DNA of 64,000 nucleotides, taken from assembly GCA_025093555.1 (NCBI GenBank), contig JAIWNF010000029.1, positions 124,001-188,000 on the forward strand, read 5' to 3'. This DNA is from Circinella umbellata. Lineage: Eukaryota > Mucoromycota > Mucoromycetes > Mucorales > Lichtheimiaceae. The first letter of the stretch is position 1; every line of letters starts with the position of its first letter. The position numbers were made by a program, and so were the translations under genes. The notes beneath the pieces are model-generated. The model worked only from the letters and a program-made list of their open reading frames with translations. It did no database searches and had not been told where the DNA came from. This document shows, one piece after another, positions 23,894 through 36,336 of the stretch.

Positions 23894-24741
23894 GGCGATT
23901 TTTCAAAAGAGGAGGACCTAATGTTTGGGGACACGGAACCTACTTACCTGAACCGCAGGTCTGTGTTTTAGACTCAGTTTCCAAATATGGTTAATTTGTA
24001 GCTTATTCTTGCTATTTTGAAACAAATTTTTAATTTTTCAATGCGTCCCCTTATGAATACAAATGTCTTTTTTAATAGTTTTTATTATGGTTTCTAGGCA
24101 ATAAAATGTATAGATAGTTGGTAAGCTTTTATTGAGTGATCTATATGGTATATTAGACTTATTTTATAACCATATCTGTATGTTATACCAAGACAATAAA
24201 ACGGTCTTTGCTGGGAATTGGGCCCCGATATATATATTGTGACAAACAAATTATTATACTAGTGTTTAAACTAGTCAACAATATATGGCGTCGTTCTGTT
24301 GGTGCTAACTTGTAATTATGAAAAATATTTTTCTGTGTTATTATATAGCTCAATATTTAGCATAAGTCCGTAATATTATCATAAAATGCTCCTATCTTTG
24401 AAACCGCTGATAAAAGTTTATTATATCACTTTACAAAAAAAAACTATGCTTAGTTATATTGGCAGTTTCTGGCAAATTGTAGCTACGCAGAACGAAACTG
24501 AAAAATTAACCATACCTTAATATTTACAGTACGTACGTACATCTATATTACAATTAAACAAGATCTTTATATTGAAATATAACTCGATACATCATCTATA
24601 CTTATCCTTACCACTTAAAAAAATGCTCATTGAAATACATCAATAACATCGAGTACTTATCACGTATTTGAAGCTATAAGGCCAAAGAATAAACATGTTA
24701 TTGCTGATATCATAGTAAAAATAGTATAAGAACAGATGACT
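23894..24741. other. Gene-poor stretch upstream of RPL43
   Basis: The first few hundred bases presumably hold the RPL43 promoter. CTTTTGAAAAATCGCC is the reverse-strand leader just above the ATG. Beyond that only AT-rich DNA and a GTACGTACGTAC run near 24530. No gene recognised. Confidence 0.5.
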
Positions 24742-24891
24742 TTATTCAACTTTTCCATTTATTATAAGCTTATATACATCGTTCCCCAAAGAATGTTCTT
24801 TATCGTCGAGGAAATAACCGGGTGGTACCATTTCCTGTTGTTTAAAAATAAAACCACCACCTGCTTCTAATTGTTTTCTGGTTAAATTCAT
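24742..24891 (-). CDS. Possible micro-ORF, 49 aa
   Basis: A minus-strand ORF from ATG at 24891 to TAA. Its composition looks coding despite AT-rich surroundings: it opens MNLTRKQLEAGGGFIFKQQE and continues with VPPGYFLDDKEHSL. There is no intron, signal peptide or Cys motif. It may be a real small protein or an exon left from a longer gene. I do not recognise it. Confidence 0.35.
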   Translation of the reverse strand: MNLTRKQLEAGGGFIFKQQEMVPPGYFLDDKEHSLGNDVYKLIINGKVE

Positions 24892-25535
24892 GTGGGTTCA
24901 TGTATTCTCTTAAGTATACATAAAAGCGTAATATTTGATCCGTGCATGATTTATCATTATAGAACATATTATACATGACGGCTCAGAAATATAACGTATA
25001 TGGCGTAATAATTACTTGCACTCTTTTCTTAACAAAATATATGAAAAAATATCTATTCTCTAATATATTGAAAATTTTGATACGTATTGCGAAAACAAAA
25101 ATAATCTTAAAGTGTGTATCTAGTACATATTTAGTGTTATTTGTATTGTCGTAACTACTTGCATGTAGTCCTGATATGAATCGCCATTTCATTATATATT
25201 ACCACTTGTTGTATGGTATACTTGTCTTTTCATAAAGTCTTCAATAAACTACGTACTACGTAAAAGGCTCGAATTTCACGTAGACATAATGTATAAAGTT
25301 AAAATTAGTTGATATAGATAGATAATAATATTCATCCATCACAGGGAAGTAAAGTCATAATACAGCTTTATTTGTAGCATGGTAGAAAACAATATCTCTA
25401 ATCTATTATATCAATGTCAATTATACAAGCTGTTATATCTTTACTTAATTTTTTCTTTTGCGCTCGCTTGACATCTGTCATTATATATTTCTTAGTTACG
25501 GACCACATACTCCTACGTATGTACTTACAATCTTA
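24892..25535. other. Gene-free stretch
   Basis: AT-rich, with no supported exon on either strand. Confidence 0.5.
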
Positions 25536-26759
25536 TTAAGCTTTTTTCTTTCTCAGTGTGTTAAAAGGAGGTATGGCAGCTCTCTGCGAGGCTCTTAGCC
25601 CGAATGGGATCTTGTTTTTTTGATTCTGGAGTGTTAGTTTTGCACGTATCCCTTGTGGCGGTTGGGTACTTGATCTATTTCCCCAGGTTGTTTCTGGCTG
25701 TGGTATCGTTTTGTACAGTTCTTGTCTCCGAAGAAACTCTATTCTTTGCTGCTCCTCTTGTCTTCGTAGCAGGTCTTGTCTCCATCGAGCTTCTTCTCTT
25801 TGCTGCTCCTCTTGTCTTCGTAGCAAGTCTTGTCTCCATCGAGCTTCTTCTCTTTGATGTTCTTCTTGTTTTTGTAGCATTTCTTGTCTCCACTGGGCTT
25901 CTCTTCTTTGTTGTTCTTCTTTTTTCCGTTGCAGCTCTCGTATCCACTGTGCTTCTTTCCATTGCTGCTCTTCTAGTCTCCATTGAATTTCTCTTCTTTG
26001 TTGCTCTTGTTCCCTCTGTCGCATATCTAGTCGCAGTTGAACTTCTTTTCTTTTAAGCTCTTCTTCTCTCTGTCGAACTTCGTGTCTCCATTGAGTTTCT
26101 TTCCATTGCTGTTCTTCTTGCCTCCATTGAGCTTCTTGTCTTCTGTGAGTTTTTTTCCATTCTTCTTCTTCTTGTTTCCACTGAGCTTCTTTCCGTTTAT
26201 ACTCTTCTTCTCTCCGGTGAGCTTCTTGTTTCCATTCTGCTTCTTTTCGTTGCTGCTCTTCTTGTCTCCATTCTACTTCTTTCCATTGTTGTTCCTCTTC
26301 TCTCTGTTGAGATTCTCTCCATTGTTGGTCCTCTTCTTTCTGGTGAGCTTTTTTCCATTGCTGTTTCTCTTCTCTCTGGTGAGTTTCTTTCCATTGCTGT
26401 TCTTCTCTTTGGCGAGCTTCATGCTCCCATTGTACTTTTTTCCATTGCAGTTCCTCTTCTCTTTGGCGAGCTTCTTGCTCCCATTGTGCTTTTTTCCATT
26501 GCTGTTCCTCTTCTCTCTGGCGAGCTTCTTGTTCCCATTGTGCCTTCTCCCACTGCTGTTCTTCTTGTCTCCATTGTGCTTCTTTCCACTGTTGTTCCTC
26601 TTCTCTCTGTTGGGCTTCTTGTTCCCATTGGGTATCTTCCCATCGCTGTTTTTCTCTTCTTCGCTGAGATTGATGTTTTTCTTCTCCTTCCTCGCCTTTA
26701 AAATGAGTTGCTACGTCTGATGAAAAATCATCATACTTGTGGGATGATCGGGAACACAT
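25536..26759 (-). CDS. Glu/Gln/Arg/Trp-rich coiled-coil repeat protein, 407 aa
   Basis: A single long exon. Residues about 35-345 are degenerate repeats of roughly 13-14 residues built on REEEQQWKEAQWRQE, with regularly placed Trp, giving one long charged helix or coiled coil (trichohyalin-like in style, which is a description and not homology). The tail (ETTWGNRSSTQPPQGIRAKL to the basic end) is not repetitive. There is no signal peptide or membrane segment. Because the DNA itself is repetitive and purine-rich on this strand, other frames are also open for hundreds of bases. The codon-level periodicity and the unique ends favour this frame. Function unknown; a cytoskeletal or scaffold role would be a guess. 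Confidence 0.65.
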   Translation of the reverse strand: MCSRSSHKYDDFSSDVATHFKGEEGEEKHQSQRRREKQRWEDTQWEQEAQQREEEQQWKEAQWRQEEQQWEKAQWEQEARQREEEQQWKKAQWEQEARQREEELQWKKVQWEHEARQREEQQWKETHQREEKQQWKKAHQKEEDQQWRESQQREEEQQWKEVEWRQEEQQRKEAEWKQEAHRREEEYKRKEAQWKQEEEEWKKTHRRQEAQWRQEEQQWKETQWRHEVRQREEELKRKEVQLRLDMRQREQEQQRREIQWRLEEQQWKEAQWIRELQRKKEEQQRREAQWRQEMLQKQEEHQREEARWRQDLLRRQEEQQREEARWRQDLLRRQEEQQRIEFLRRQELYKTIPQPETTWGNRSSTQPPQGIRAKLTLQNQKNKIPFGLRASQRAAIPPFNTLRKKKA

Positions 26760-28282
26760 TGTCGTTTACGTAGAACCTTATGAAAAAAATTGTTGTTTTA
26801 CTGCTGATTGGTTTTTGTTTTTGAAAAAAGTAATACGTAAAAAAAAGGAGAATGAGGAAAAGAGCGGTATCAATTAGATATATAATGGAAAAAGTATATA
26901 TAAGTACCCATGCACAACAGAGTCATGAGAGGTCTGTTATCAACAACGCGGAATAGTTTAATCAAAGTAAATGGGCTTATTTTTAACTTATACCAAAAAA
27001 TTACTAGTAGTTGTTACCTTTTTTTTATATTTTTCCTTTTTATTGTACACAGAATGATCACGAAGATGGCTCATATTTGGCAATTTTCTCCTAAGCGACT
27101 TGTAAAACGAATATTATTGATACCGATTAACCACTAAAAAAATTGATATGATACATGATCTACGTACGTAGTTCTATGGCTTTTTACTACTAAAAAAGTC
27201 AGTTCTGTATTATTTTTTTGATGAGCATAATAAACAGTAAAAAAACTTGAGCGAAAAATATAAAATTCCGATTCAAGTATACATACTCTTGGTTTTCTTA
27301 TGTGCTGTAACCCACAAAATATAAAGGGTAGAGTGCGAACATATTGCCGTTTTATGGATGTTATAAGTAGTGAAAATACCGAAAATTTTCTTACCTCTCG
27401 ATACGGCCATTAACCAAACATACACGCCAAAAAGATTACGCATTTGTACTTGCTAAAAGAAACTTCAAACTTTTTGATGTCTTTGTTGCGACTTTTGTTT
27501 GTTTGATAAATTGGCCAATACATTGTTTAAATCATTAAACAAGATCAAGTAAATATGTGTGTGAAATCTTCGATGAAGTTTTACAATTGGCTTTCGCTGC
27601 TATGGAAATAAAAAGTATATTTCATTACATACGTTCACAATTTTGCCCAACGTGACCAAGATACAGATATTTTACGTAACATGTGATTAGCTTTGCTTCG
27701 CGGAAAACCCCAGAAAACGACAGTGCCAATCCACTCTCCACTAATGTAGTTTCCTCAATTTTGTAAGTGCCGGGAATCATTATAGACTTATTAATACAGT
27801 TAGAATAGTAAATTCAAGTCATTTTTCCTCTACTTAAAATAAGGACACACAAACAAATCTATTGTGTTCAATAATAATCATAACAATATGGTACTTATTG
27901 AATAGCTATTAATGTCGTTAGTTGATTTGTACAGTAATGCTTTTTTATAAACTAATACTATTTTACTAATTGTAAAATATATATGATATCATACAATATC
28001 AGTGTTTTTTTTAGTATTTATTTACATTATATATCATACGATTAGATATATTTTAGCACTACTAGCATATAAAAATGAGATTATTATGGAGATGTTATTA
28101 TTATATAAGAGAAATAGATGCATGATTTTTCCAATTTACCATTTTTGTATAACCAAGAAAGTCACGAGCATTGGCTGGATTGCGTGGACTGAAAACTTCA
28201 AATTCAACTTGAAGAACGCGTAACTCTTTTTTTCCCTCGTCTTACTCCTGAACCAACCTTTAATATAACACACAACTATACA
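26760..28282. other. Gene-poor stretch before RPN7
   Basis: Contains an ORF of 75 codons at 26910-27137 with no recognisable motif and another at 28002-28223 that is Ile/Tyr/Phe-rich. Neither is supported. The last 100-200 bp are presumably the RPN7 promoter. Confidence 0.5.
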
Positions 28283-30145
28283 ATGTCAACAGCACCTTCC
28301 GAGAACGAACTCCCTCAAATTCCTGACCTTCTCTTAGCTGTAATTATTACTCTTTTTTTTTTGAATAACAATGCGGTCAAATTAAACAATAACAACAAAT
28401 GACGATAATAATCGAAATAATAATAATAATAATAACGATTACATATGTATAAATTATTTCATTTTTATATTTATAGCACCATCGCTTTATCTTGCAACAT
28501 GGTCCAGCAGAACAAAAGGATGAAGCTAAAAAACAATTATTAGACACTATTGAAGAGAAAAGTAATACACCTTTGTAATACTGTTTATTACAGGAATGAA
28601 TAAGGAACGAATAACTCATCTATTATAAACTTATATTATAATTTATTAGAGATGGCACCATTCTATAAGTACGTGACCGAACTATTGAAATTACCTTTCG
28701 ATCAAGCATTATTTAATAAAATGGAAGCCACTAATAAAGAAGATCTTGCAAAGTTTGATGAAAAGGTTGAGGATGCTAAACAAAATATGGGTGAAACTGA
28801 AGTGAATGAAGCTTTACTTGGTAAGGCTGATTATTATGCACAAATTGGTGACAAGGTAAAAAAAAAAGAAGAAAGTTATATATAAAAGAATTTTTTTCTC
28901 TTCTTTTTTACGTTTATTAAGTAACAAGATACTATTATTATTATTAGGAACGAGCCTTGACAGCATACGATGATTTGTTAACAAAATCAATAACCCCTGG
29001 TACACGTATCGATATTGTTTTCACATTGGTTCGCATTGGTTTCTTTTATGATGATAATGATATGGTTACAGCAAACATTGAAAAGTTAAAGGAACTCGTA
29101 GAACAAGGTGGTGATTGGGATAGACGTAATCGTCTTAAGGCATATGAAGGTGTCTATTTAATGTCGATTCGAGATTTTAAGGGAGCTGCATCCCAATTTA
29201 TTGATACTTTAAGTACTTTCACCAGTACAGAAATGATGCCATACAAGGATTTCGTTAAATATGCTGTCTTGACCAGTTTAATCAGTATGCAACGAGTTGA
29301 TATTAAGAAGAAGGTAAGTTGTTATTATTATTATTTTCAAAAAAAAAAAGCTGAATGGATGGGATCAACAAATAAAAATAAAAACCGGGGGGTTTGTTAT
29401 GCTAATTTACCATATATTTATACAGGTATTAGATGCACCAGAAATTCTTGAAGTTATTTCAGATATACCATACCTTGAAGATTACATGACAAGCCTGTAT
29501 AACTGTAACTATGCTCAATTCTTCCGTGCACTTGGTATGTAAAACTTTATATATATATATATATATTTAATGTTAGAGCGCTTTTTATATTTGTGCTTTT
29601 TGAAATATGGATCATTAGGTTGATATGGATAAGAAATAAGAGGATATTTAATAATTATTATTCATTATGATAGCTGATATTGAACGCACTCATCTTCGTA
29701 CATCTCGATTCTTGCACGCACATTTGCGCTATTATGTCCGTGAGATGCGAATCGTAGCATATGCACAATTGCTTGAAAGTTATCGATCTTTGACTATTGG
29801 TAGCATGGCACAAGCATTTGGTGTTACTGAAGACTACATTGATCGGTAGGTTATGTTTTTTGAAAGTTATACCTTCTTTTGTTGTGTACATAAAAAACAT
29901 GAATATTTATATCTGTGAGAGAGTTACTCATGATAATGTCATTATTTATTATGTCTTTTCTTCTTTTTAGGGATTTGTACAAGTTTATTGCTGCAGGACG
30001 TCTTAACTGTGTTATTGATCGAGTAAATGGTGTTATCGAAACCAATCGACCTGATGCTAAGAATGCTCAATATCAAACCGTTATAAAGCAAGGTGATCTG
30101 CTTTTAAATAGAGTCCAAAAATTAAGCAGAGTTATTGATGTTTAA
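28283..30145 (+). CDS. RPN7: 26S proteasome regulatory subunit RPN7 (PSMD6), 389 aa
   Basis: A PCI-domain subunit of the 19S lid. Exons 28283-28339, 28477-28561, 28650-28855, 28948-29313, 29426-29534, 29674-29845 and 29971-30145 join in phase to 390 codons including the stop, a length equal to that of the human orthologue as I know it. Landmarks are the N-terminal [20 protein letters not shown], the TPR-like helical repeats with [20 protein letters not shown] and [20 protein letters not shown], and the PCI winged helix with [20 protein letters not shown] and [20 protein letters not shown]. The closing coiled helix is [15 protein letters not shown]. The model looks complete and intact. Confidence 0.97.
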
Positions 30146-30999
30146 AAAGAAACCCCTTTTATTTCTCTTATTATATATATACATATACATATAAAAATAA
30201 TCCCATCATATCCGTCTGTTTTTTTTTTCTCTTTATTATATATATGAAAAATATTCAGTTTGCGAGTGTTTGATTGAATTCTTCGTGCTACCAGAATTGA
30301 ATGAATATATGATTAAATTATTTTCGTAGTCTAAGTATGGATAGACCTTGAAGGTTATGATACTACTGTATATTATTATAAACCCAAATAAGTATTCTCT
30401 AGCCAATAGTAAACTTTAGACACTTTATTGAACCTTGTAAATCCTTTTTACATCTATCTCTTTTTCTTATTCTACATATCCCTTTTCGCTGGTATTTCAT
30501 CTTCACATACGTGTACGAACTGTCTCGATAAAATTATGCCAAACCGGAGCTGTCGTGTTTAACAAGAAACTTTCAATAAAACAATATTGTTCTTGAAAGT
30601 GGGTACATACAGTATTGTATGAAAACAGAAGATATATAAAAACCAGTTTTAGAACAAGTTATTCCAGATGAACATCGATTAACAGGCCAAAATTATTTCT
30701 CAACATAAACAATAAAATGATGAAAACTCAATTGAGAAACCAAAAAATAAAGACGCTTACGGCGTTCAGGAAAGGCTTCTATACTCCGGATTCGAAAGAA
30801 CGTGGTCACAGAAAGATATATACGTAATTACAGTAAAGAAAAAAAGATTTCATCGCTTATCATATGTGCTCATTGCCTTTCGATATTAATTATATATAAT
30901 AAAGTAGAGATACGTACATTTTCCCCCAATCATTTTACTGTCTACTTGTTTGTGTAAAGCATATAATATTTTTTTTAATATTATCATATTCTATTAAGT
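30146..30999. other. RPN7 3' flank, no gene
   Basis: AT-rich, with TA-repeat tracts near 30170-30200. No coding exon recognised. Confidence 0.5.
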
Positions 31000-33960
31000 T
31001 TACATGTATGCAATTCGAGAGTAAAGTGATTTATGCGATGAAGGAGATAGCGAAGTAAATATATCATCGATTTCAGTATTAGTAGCGGTTGTTGAAGTGA
31101 CGGTGGGGGAAGCAGAGGATACGTTGATTCGAGAAAAAAATGCCAGGAACTGGGTGGTTCTTGGTTCCTCTACGTTGAATTTTACATAATATAAATCTCC
31201 TGCAACTATAAATCCACTGTTTATAGAATAAGTATGAAGAACTTGTTGTAATGCTGATATCACGTCTTGTATCGGTGTTTGGGGTAAAGCACAAACGGCT
31301 GATATAACTAATGGATCATGATATTCAATGACTGAAATGCTAATCATTGGATGTGGTATCTTGTAGTCTTAGAGTGGTTAATGTGTTCCAGCCGATCATT
31401 GCGTATGTAGGAAATAGTTCCGAAAGCACGTCTCTGTGATTCATCAGTGTTGGAGTCCTGTCTAGTGACCAACGTAAAATCTTTAATGTTCAAACTATTA
31501 TCAGTTGGCAGGGTCCGTCCCGGATAGTGAAATAAAGTGAGATGTAAGATATACATCATTATCGCGTAATAGAGCAATATGTCTGTTTAAGCTCTGTACA
31601 TTATGGAATATTAATTGGACAACTGTTCGATTATCTTGTAGAAACTGAAAACAAGGTAATAAGAATATGGTTTGTTGTCTTGCCAATTCCTGTGCCAATC
31701 CTGTTTTGGTAATTGAATTTATTTTTGGTCTTGGGTGTCTAAACACACCTATTAAATGGAGACCTGCAGTTGTTCTTGCTCTTGAGCAAGTGACATTTAT
31801 AATAAAATCGGTTGAGGATTTCTGTCAACACAATAACTGCGACTTCATATGTTTGACCTTGGGATTTATGAATTATTATTACTTGTGCTGGCGTCAAAGG
31901 AATTGTATCCTCACCACTCCTGATTGGTGGATTTGGTCTTTAATTAGCTTGATGATGCGCTCAAGGGGAGTTTAGTGGGTGATTTCCTCTCTCTTTCCAT
32001 AAGAGCTCAATGTTTCTCTCATTGTTTTCTCCCAGTACGCTCATTCAAAAATCCAACCCATGAAGAGGTCTCGTATCATTAGGTCAATCTCTATCAGTGC
32101 CAATGTCGACTCTTCGTAAATAACCCATGGCACCATCCAGGACCACCACTATTGTCGATATCGAAAGTTACCATATACCTGGCATCAATTCGAAAGAACA
32201 AATCGGTACGAAGATCCATAGTGCCTGTATATGCAAGACGTTGTACTTGTCTTAAATCTGCATCCGCTTGTTCGGTGGTGACATTGCCGCTAAATCTGTC
32301 TATTGCTGCGCAAGGGGTTGATTGCGTTGTCATTGATAACAAAATCTCCGTGTTTTTGGCATCTACATCTGCGTTTTTATGAAACAAGAAGACTGATTTA
32401 TTCGAATTGTTTAATACTGGATCGAATGTTCCCGTTCTCATTGATTCTATATCCTCTAATGTCATCGATCTATTCCACATGTTATTGAGAGCAGTTTTCA
32501 AGGCTCCATTCTCTCGTTGTCGCATGACCGTACCAAGGCGATATACACGAAATAGTGACCACAACGACTGGTCAAACAAGATAATATATGGGTTATCAGT
32601 TTCCGTGGAGAAGACTGGTTGTGCCCTTACTGGTGGCAGTTGGTTGAAGTCGCCTACGGCTATTATAGAGCGTCCACCAAAAGGTTGCTGGTTTCCAAAT
32701 ACGTGCTGCAACCGCTGGTCGATGAATCGAAAGTTTTTTTCGGGGAGCATTGAGATCTCATCAATGATGACACTCGAAGCTCAACAAGACATGTACGGAT
32801 AGTATTTGCAACATCTGAGGAGGGTTCAGTTAAATTATCTCCCTACTGGTCAACAGGAAGATGAAATGCAGAATGAAGAGTTTGGCCCTGAATATTGTAA
32901 GCTGCCATTCCTGTTGGAGCACAAAGTAATACTGGCAGTTTTTCACGATCTCTAGTTTGAACATTTTCATCAAATGACCCGTGTCAACATCTGATATAAA
33001 GCAGATATAACAAGACTTTTCCCGGTTCCCGTACCACCGGTGAGGAAATAATGGAACCGGTTATCTGTTGTGTCGACGGTATTTTTTTACATGAAGCACA
33101 AAATCCCGTTGTTCGGCATTTAACAAGGCGATTAACGCCTCGTATTCATCATTATCAAGACGTGTTGGATGGGTGAATGTTTCTTGATAAGGCACCCGTT
33201 CGTATGCCCCAGCTTCAGCCATAACATCAACATTTTCTTCGTCCAATTCGTATTCGTCAAGCGGATTAGCAAGTAATCGTTGTGGATCTCCTTCTTCTTC
33301 GGCATCATCATGAGCGGCCTCGACATTTTCCAATGCTTCCATGAGTATAGCATCATCAAATGTTGTAAATTCTCTTCGGTTTGCTAAAATGGCTTCTTGG
33401 TTTTGACGAAATCTCGTCTCGCAATCAATTAGTAATATGTCGATTTCTTCGTCACGACATGGTGAATACATCATTACAAGCTCTCGGTAGTAATTTAGAG
33501 GTCTTGTGCGAGATGATAACTACGGAAACAGGTTACTTGATTATTACGTATTATTATTGTCGTCGACGTTTTCTTGGTTACCAGCATTGCCGTCACCATT
33601 ATCATCAACCTTGGTATCGTCACCACTGTCCCTGTTGTCATCATTGTAATTTTCTTCCTCACTAACTTCACCATTACGTCCACGGACATTTGGTCGGGTT
33701 TTTGAGTAGTTGTACCACGCTACCAATGAAGCTAATGTTACATTATCCATGGTAGATGGACGTTCTAAGTGCATCAGCGTTATGATCTATATAAAAAAAG
33801 TATGAAGGAATGAGAAAAAGAACAAGAACACAGTGTAACTGTATAGGGCAAAGACGCTTACCGTCCAATTCTTGTATAGTGCATTTATGAATATGACTCA
33901 TTGGCTTACTTGTTATATCCAATGTGGTTTCGAGTTTTTCGTTTACATGATCACCTAGAA
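31000..33960 (-). pseudogene. Decayed Helitron-type PIF1 helicase-endonuclease
   Basis: On the minus strand, broken pieces appear in the order expected of a Helentron-like protein. RPSTMDNVTLASLVAWYNY (near 33750) and RELVMMYSPCRDEEIDILL are typical pre-helicase segments. Walker A TGGTGTGKS lies near 33042-33013, then a region full of stops, then DEISMLPEKNFRF, the PIF1 motif GDFNQLPPV (near 32650), an IHKSQGQT motif (near 31880) and SRARTTAGLHLIG. It ends in an endonuclease/exonuclease/phosphatase-like part with NVQSLNRHIALLRDND (near 31580) and a degraded GDFN-like GDLY (near 31185). Multiple stops and frame changes rule out a functional protein. An intron (GTAAGC to ATAG, about 33858-33787) still looks intact. 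The HUH replicase domain is not seen. Host PIF1 is unlikely because of the endonuclease tail. Confidence 0.85.
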
Positions 33961-34066
33961 TTTTGCGTCCATCAAAAAACGCGCGGGAACGTCAGTGACG
34001 CCTTCCTTGCCCCACACGCCAAAAATACAAAACGCCGTACGTCTCCTTGGACTTTATATTATTGGA

Positions 34067-35650
34067 TTAATCGCTGACGTTTAAAGTATTCTTGTTGAAA
34101 TTTTCCTTTAAATTTCTATCAGTGACATATTTGTAACAATTACCAGCATATTTTCTGGGTTGTTTTGATGGATTATCTGTTGTTGATGCTGGAATAGTTT
34201 CAAAGGTTTGAGATAAATTTGAATATGGTACATTCCATCTTAAATAGCCGATTTTTTTTTTCCTGAATTTTCGCACTTGAATTTGTGCTTTTTGCCAAAA
34301 ATCTTGTTAAGTTCTGAAAAAAAAAATACTTGAAGGCATCAAAGTTTGTAGTTTTTAAGAATTTGAAACATCTAACGCTGGTGGAGGTTGAACAGAGTTA
34401 TTGCTGTTTGTGAGTATTTGAGGTTTGAGACACCCTAGTGACACACTAGTCAATTGTTGTATATAAAAGTACATACAAACATCGTTAAAAAATTAGTTTA
34501 AACAAGTTGGTAATAACAAACAAAGAATATGATTACGTAATAACATTTACCTTTTGGTTCCAAATGCTAGTTATAATATGATTAACTATCCTTGAGTAAT
34601 ATAATTGGGGTTCTTCATAGACTGATACATATTGGATTGAGATGATTTCAAAAGACCAAAAAAAAAAAAAAAACAAATCGGATTCATACAGAACGAAAAC
34701 TGGACCGGTGTACATTGCATTTTGAATCCAACATTCATCAAAATTGCACTTATTTACATTTGACGGCTATACAATAGGGGAAATACCGGATTGTGTCTTA
34801 TCTCCGCAGTCAAGACCCATTTAGCAAAAGCTCGATAAGGAAGTCTAGTCAACCAAAAAAAATCATGATTTCATATGAGCTTTTATAATTTAAAAGAAGG
34901 TTGGATATTATAAGTATATTGTATGAAAGAGTTTAGATTAAAGAAATTAAAAAAAAAATACTAAAAAAGTCATAAAGAGAAATCATACATTTTGATTGAG
35001 AGTTGTTGGAACTACTTCCGCGAATGTTTGTACCATATGTACTACAGATAGTAGAGTCCAGTTAATTTAATATTCTACTTGTTTAATGAGCTTTCCCACA
35101 TCAGTTCTATATTAAGCACATACTGCATCTCCAGCAATGTTGACCCCGTCTCATTTTTGACCCCGTCTACCACGCTTTGATAAGCTTACCATTCTTAAAG
35201 TGCTTGCTTGTATTGGATTGGCCATTATTAAAACACTGGAATTATGTTTTTGACAACAAAACTTTCTAGCCTAATGAATTGGCAGTACGAGCCACTTTGA
35301 TGCTTCCTATTATCAATAAAAAAATAAAACCTAATTGTACACTTATTTATAAATTTGTATCCATATCATGGATTAAGTGTGGGGTTTTCAATACAAAAAC
35401 AATTATTTACCTTTTAAATGATTTGTTATTATCATTAATCAACACTTTCTATTAAAGTGAGTGGTTATACCTGTATTACTGTAGCCCCAAAAGTTGCCCA
35501 GTATAAATGTGTATTTTCTAAAAGGTCCATTGTCCAAATTAGTTGCCATTTGGAAAGTAAGCGTTTCAAGTGTATTACGTTATTATTGATATAAATAACT
35601 TTAGTAAAAAGGTAACTTGATGCAATGAGTGTTGTAGTAGTAAATTCCAC
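34067..35650 (-). pseudogene. Unidentified decayed exons
   Basis: Several coding-like minus-strand segments bounded by plausible splice sites. One at 35650-35465 contains LKRLLSKWQLIWTMDLLENT. One near 35038-34988 contains MVQTFAEVVPTTLNQN. One near 34860-34760 reads LTRLPYRAFAKWVLTAEIRH and ends in a stop. One near 34620-34550 contains YEEPQLYYSRIVNHIITSIW. One ending at 34067 contains KIGYLRWNVPYSNLSQTF. I could not join them into one clean frame, and a poly-A run at the start of the last segment suggests a shift. They could be one degraded gene next to the helicase remnant. Family unknown. Confidence 0.35.
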
Positions 35651-36336
35651 CTGATTTCGTCAAGGCATTCAAAATAAAATATAAAAATGAGAAGAAAAGA
35701 TTGAATAGACTGGTACTTTCTTTTATGTGAGTTTTAAATAAACAATAAACAATGAGTTGTACTTTTAATCCTTTAAATTGTTTAATACACTACATCCTGC
35801 TTTTTTTTTATGATTCATGATAACGACATGAAACAGAGGTTATTGAAAATATAAATTGATAATAATAGAGTATGATATAATAAGCTTCTATTCGAAGGTT
35901 AAAACTAATAATGTTTTATAAAAATAAAATTCTGTGTAAGTATAAAATAAATGGGGGACGAACGGATTGGATGATCAATGCAAGAACATTAAGCGAACAA
36001 ATCTGTTTCCTACCCCTCCCCCTCCATTTCCCCCTCCCCCCAATTTTTGAATTTTTTAAAAACGGGGGAACATATTAAAGTTTATATCCAAAAATAACAA
36101 AAAGTTAACACTTTTGTTACCCACGGTTTTTTTGATATGAAAAAGACATAGACCAAGCTGTCAAAAAAAAGCTTAAATATGTTTAATTAATTAATAACAT
36201 CAAAAATAAAAATAAAAAGTATATTATTCCCATTTTACTTGGCTGGTTTATTGTTCAATAAAGAAAAAGAAGTTAAAAATCATATCAGATGGCGCATCTC
36301 TCATATGATCGGAATCTTTCGGGTGCTGAAACAAGG
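35651..36336. other. Gene-free stretch with a polypyrimidine block
   Basis: AT-rich apart from a C/T block (CCTACCCCTCCCCCTCCATT, 36010-36029, with more C-runs after it). No coding exon recognised. Confidence 0.5.

Noticed and set aside
25604..26056. Plus-strand ORF of 150 codons, hydrophobic
   Set aside because: Another antisense shadow of the same repeat DNA.
26037..26720. Plus-strand ORF of 227 codons rich in Phe/Leu/Ser opposite the Glu/Gln repeat gene
   Set aside because: It is the complement of the purine-rich repeat. Its composition is what antisense of GAA/CAA-type codons gives, and it lacks any motif.
26910..27137. Possible two-exon mini-gene (GTAAAT donor, CACAG acceptor)
   Set aside because: The spliced product would be only about 32 residues with no motif, and the unspliced one is low-complexity in the middle.
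31667..32802. Plus-strand ORFs opposite the helicase remnant
   Set aside because: Recognisable helicase and endonuclease motifs are on the minus strand only.
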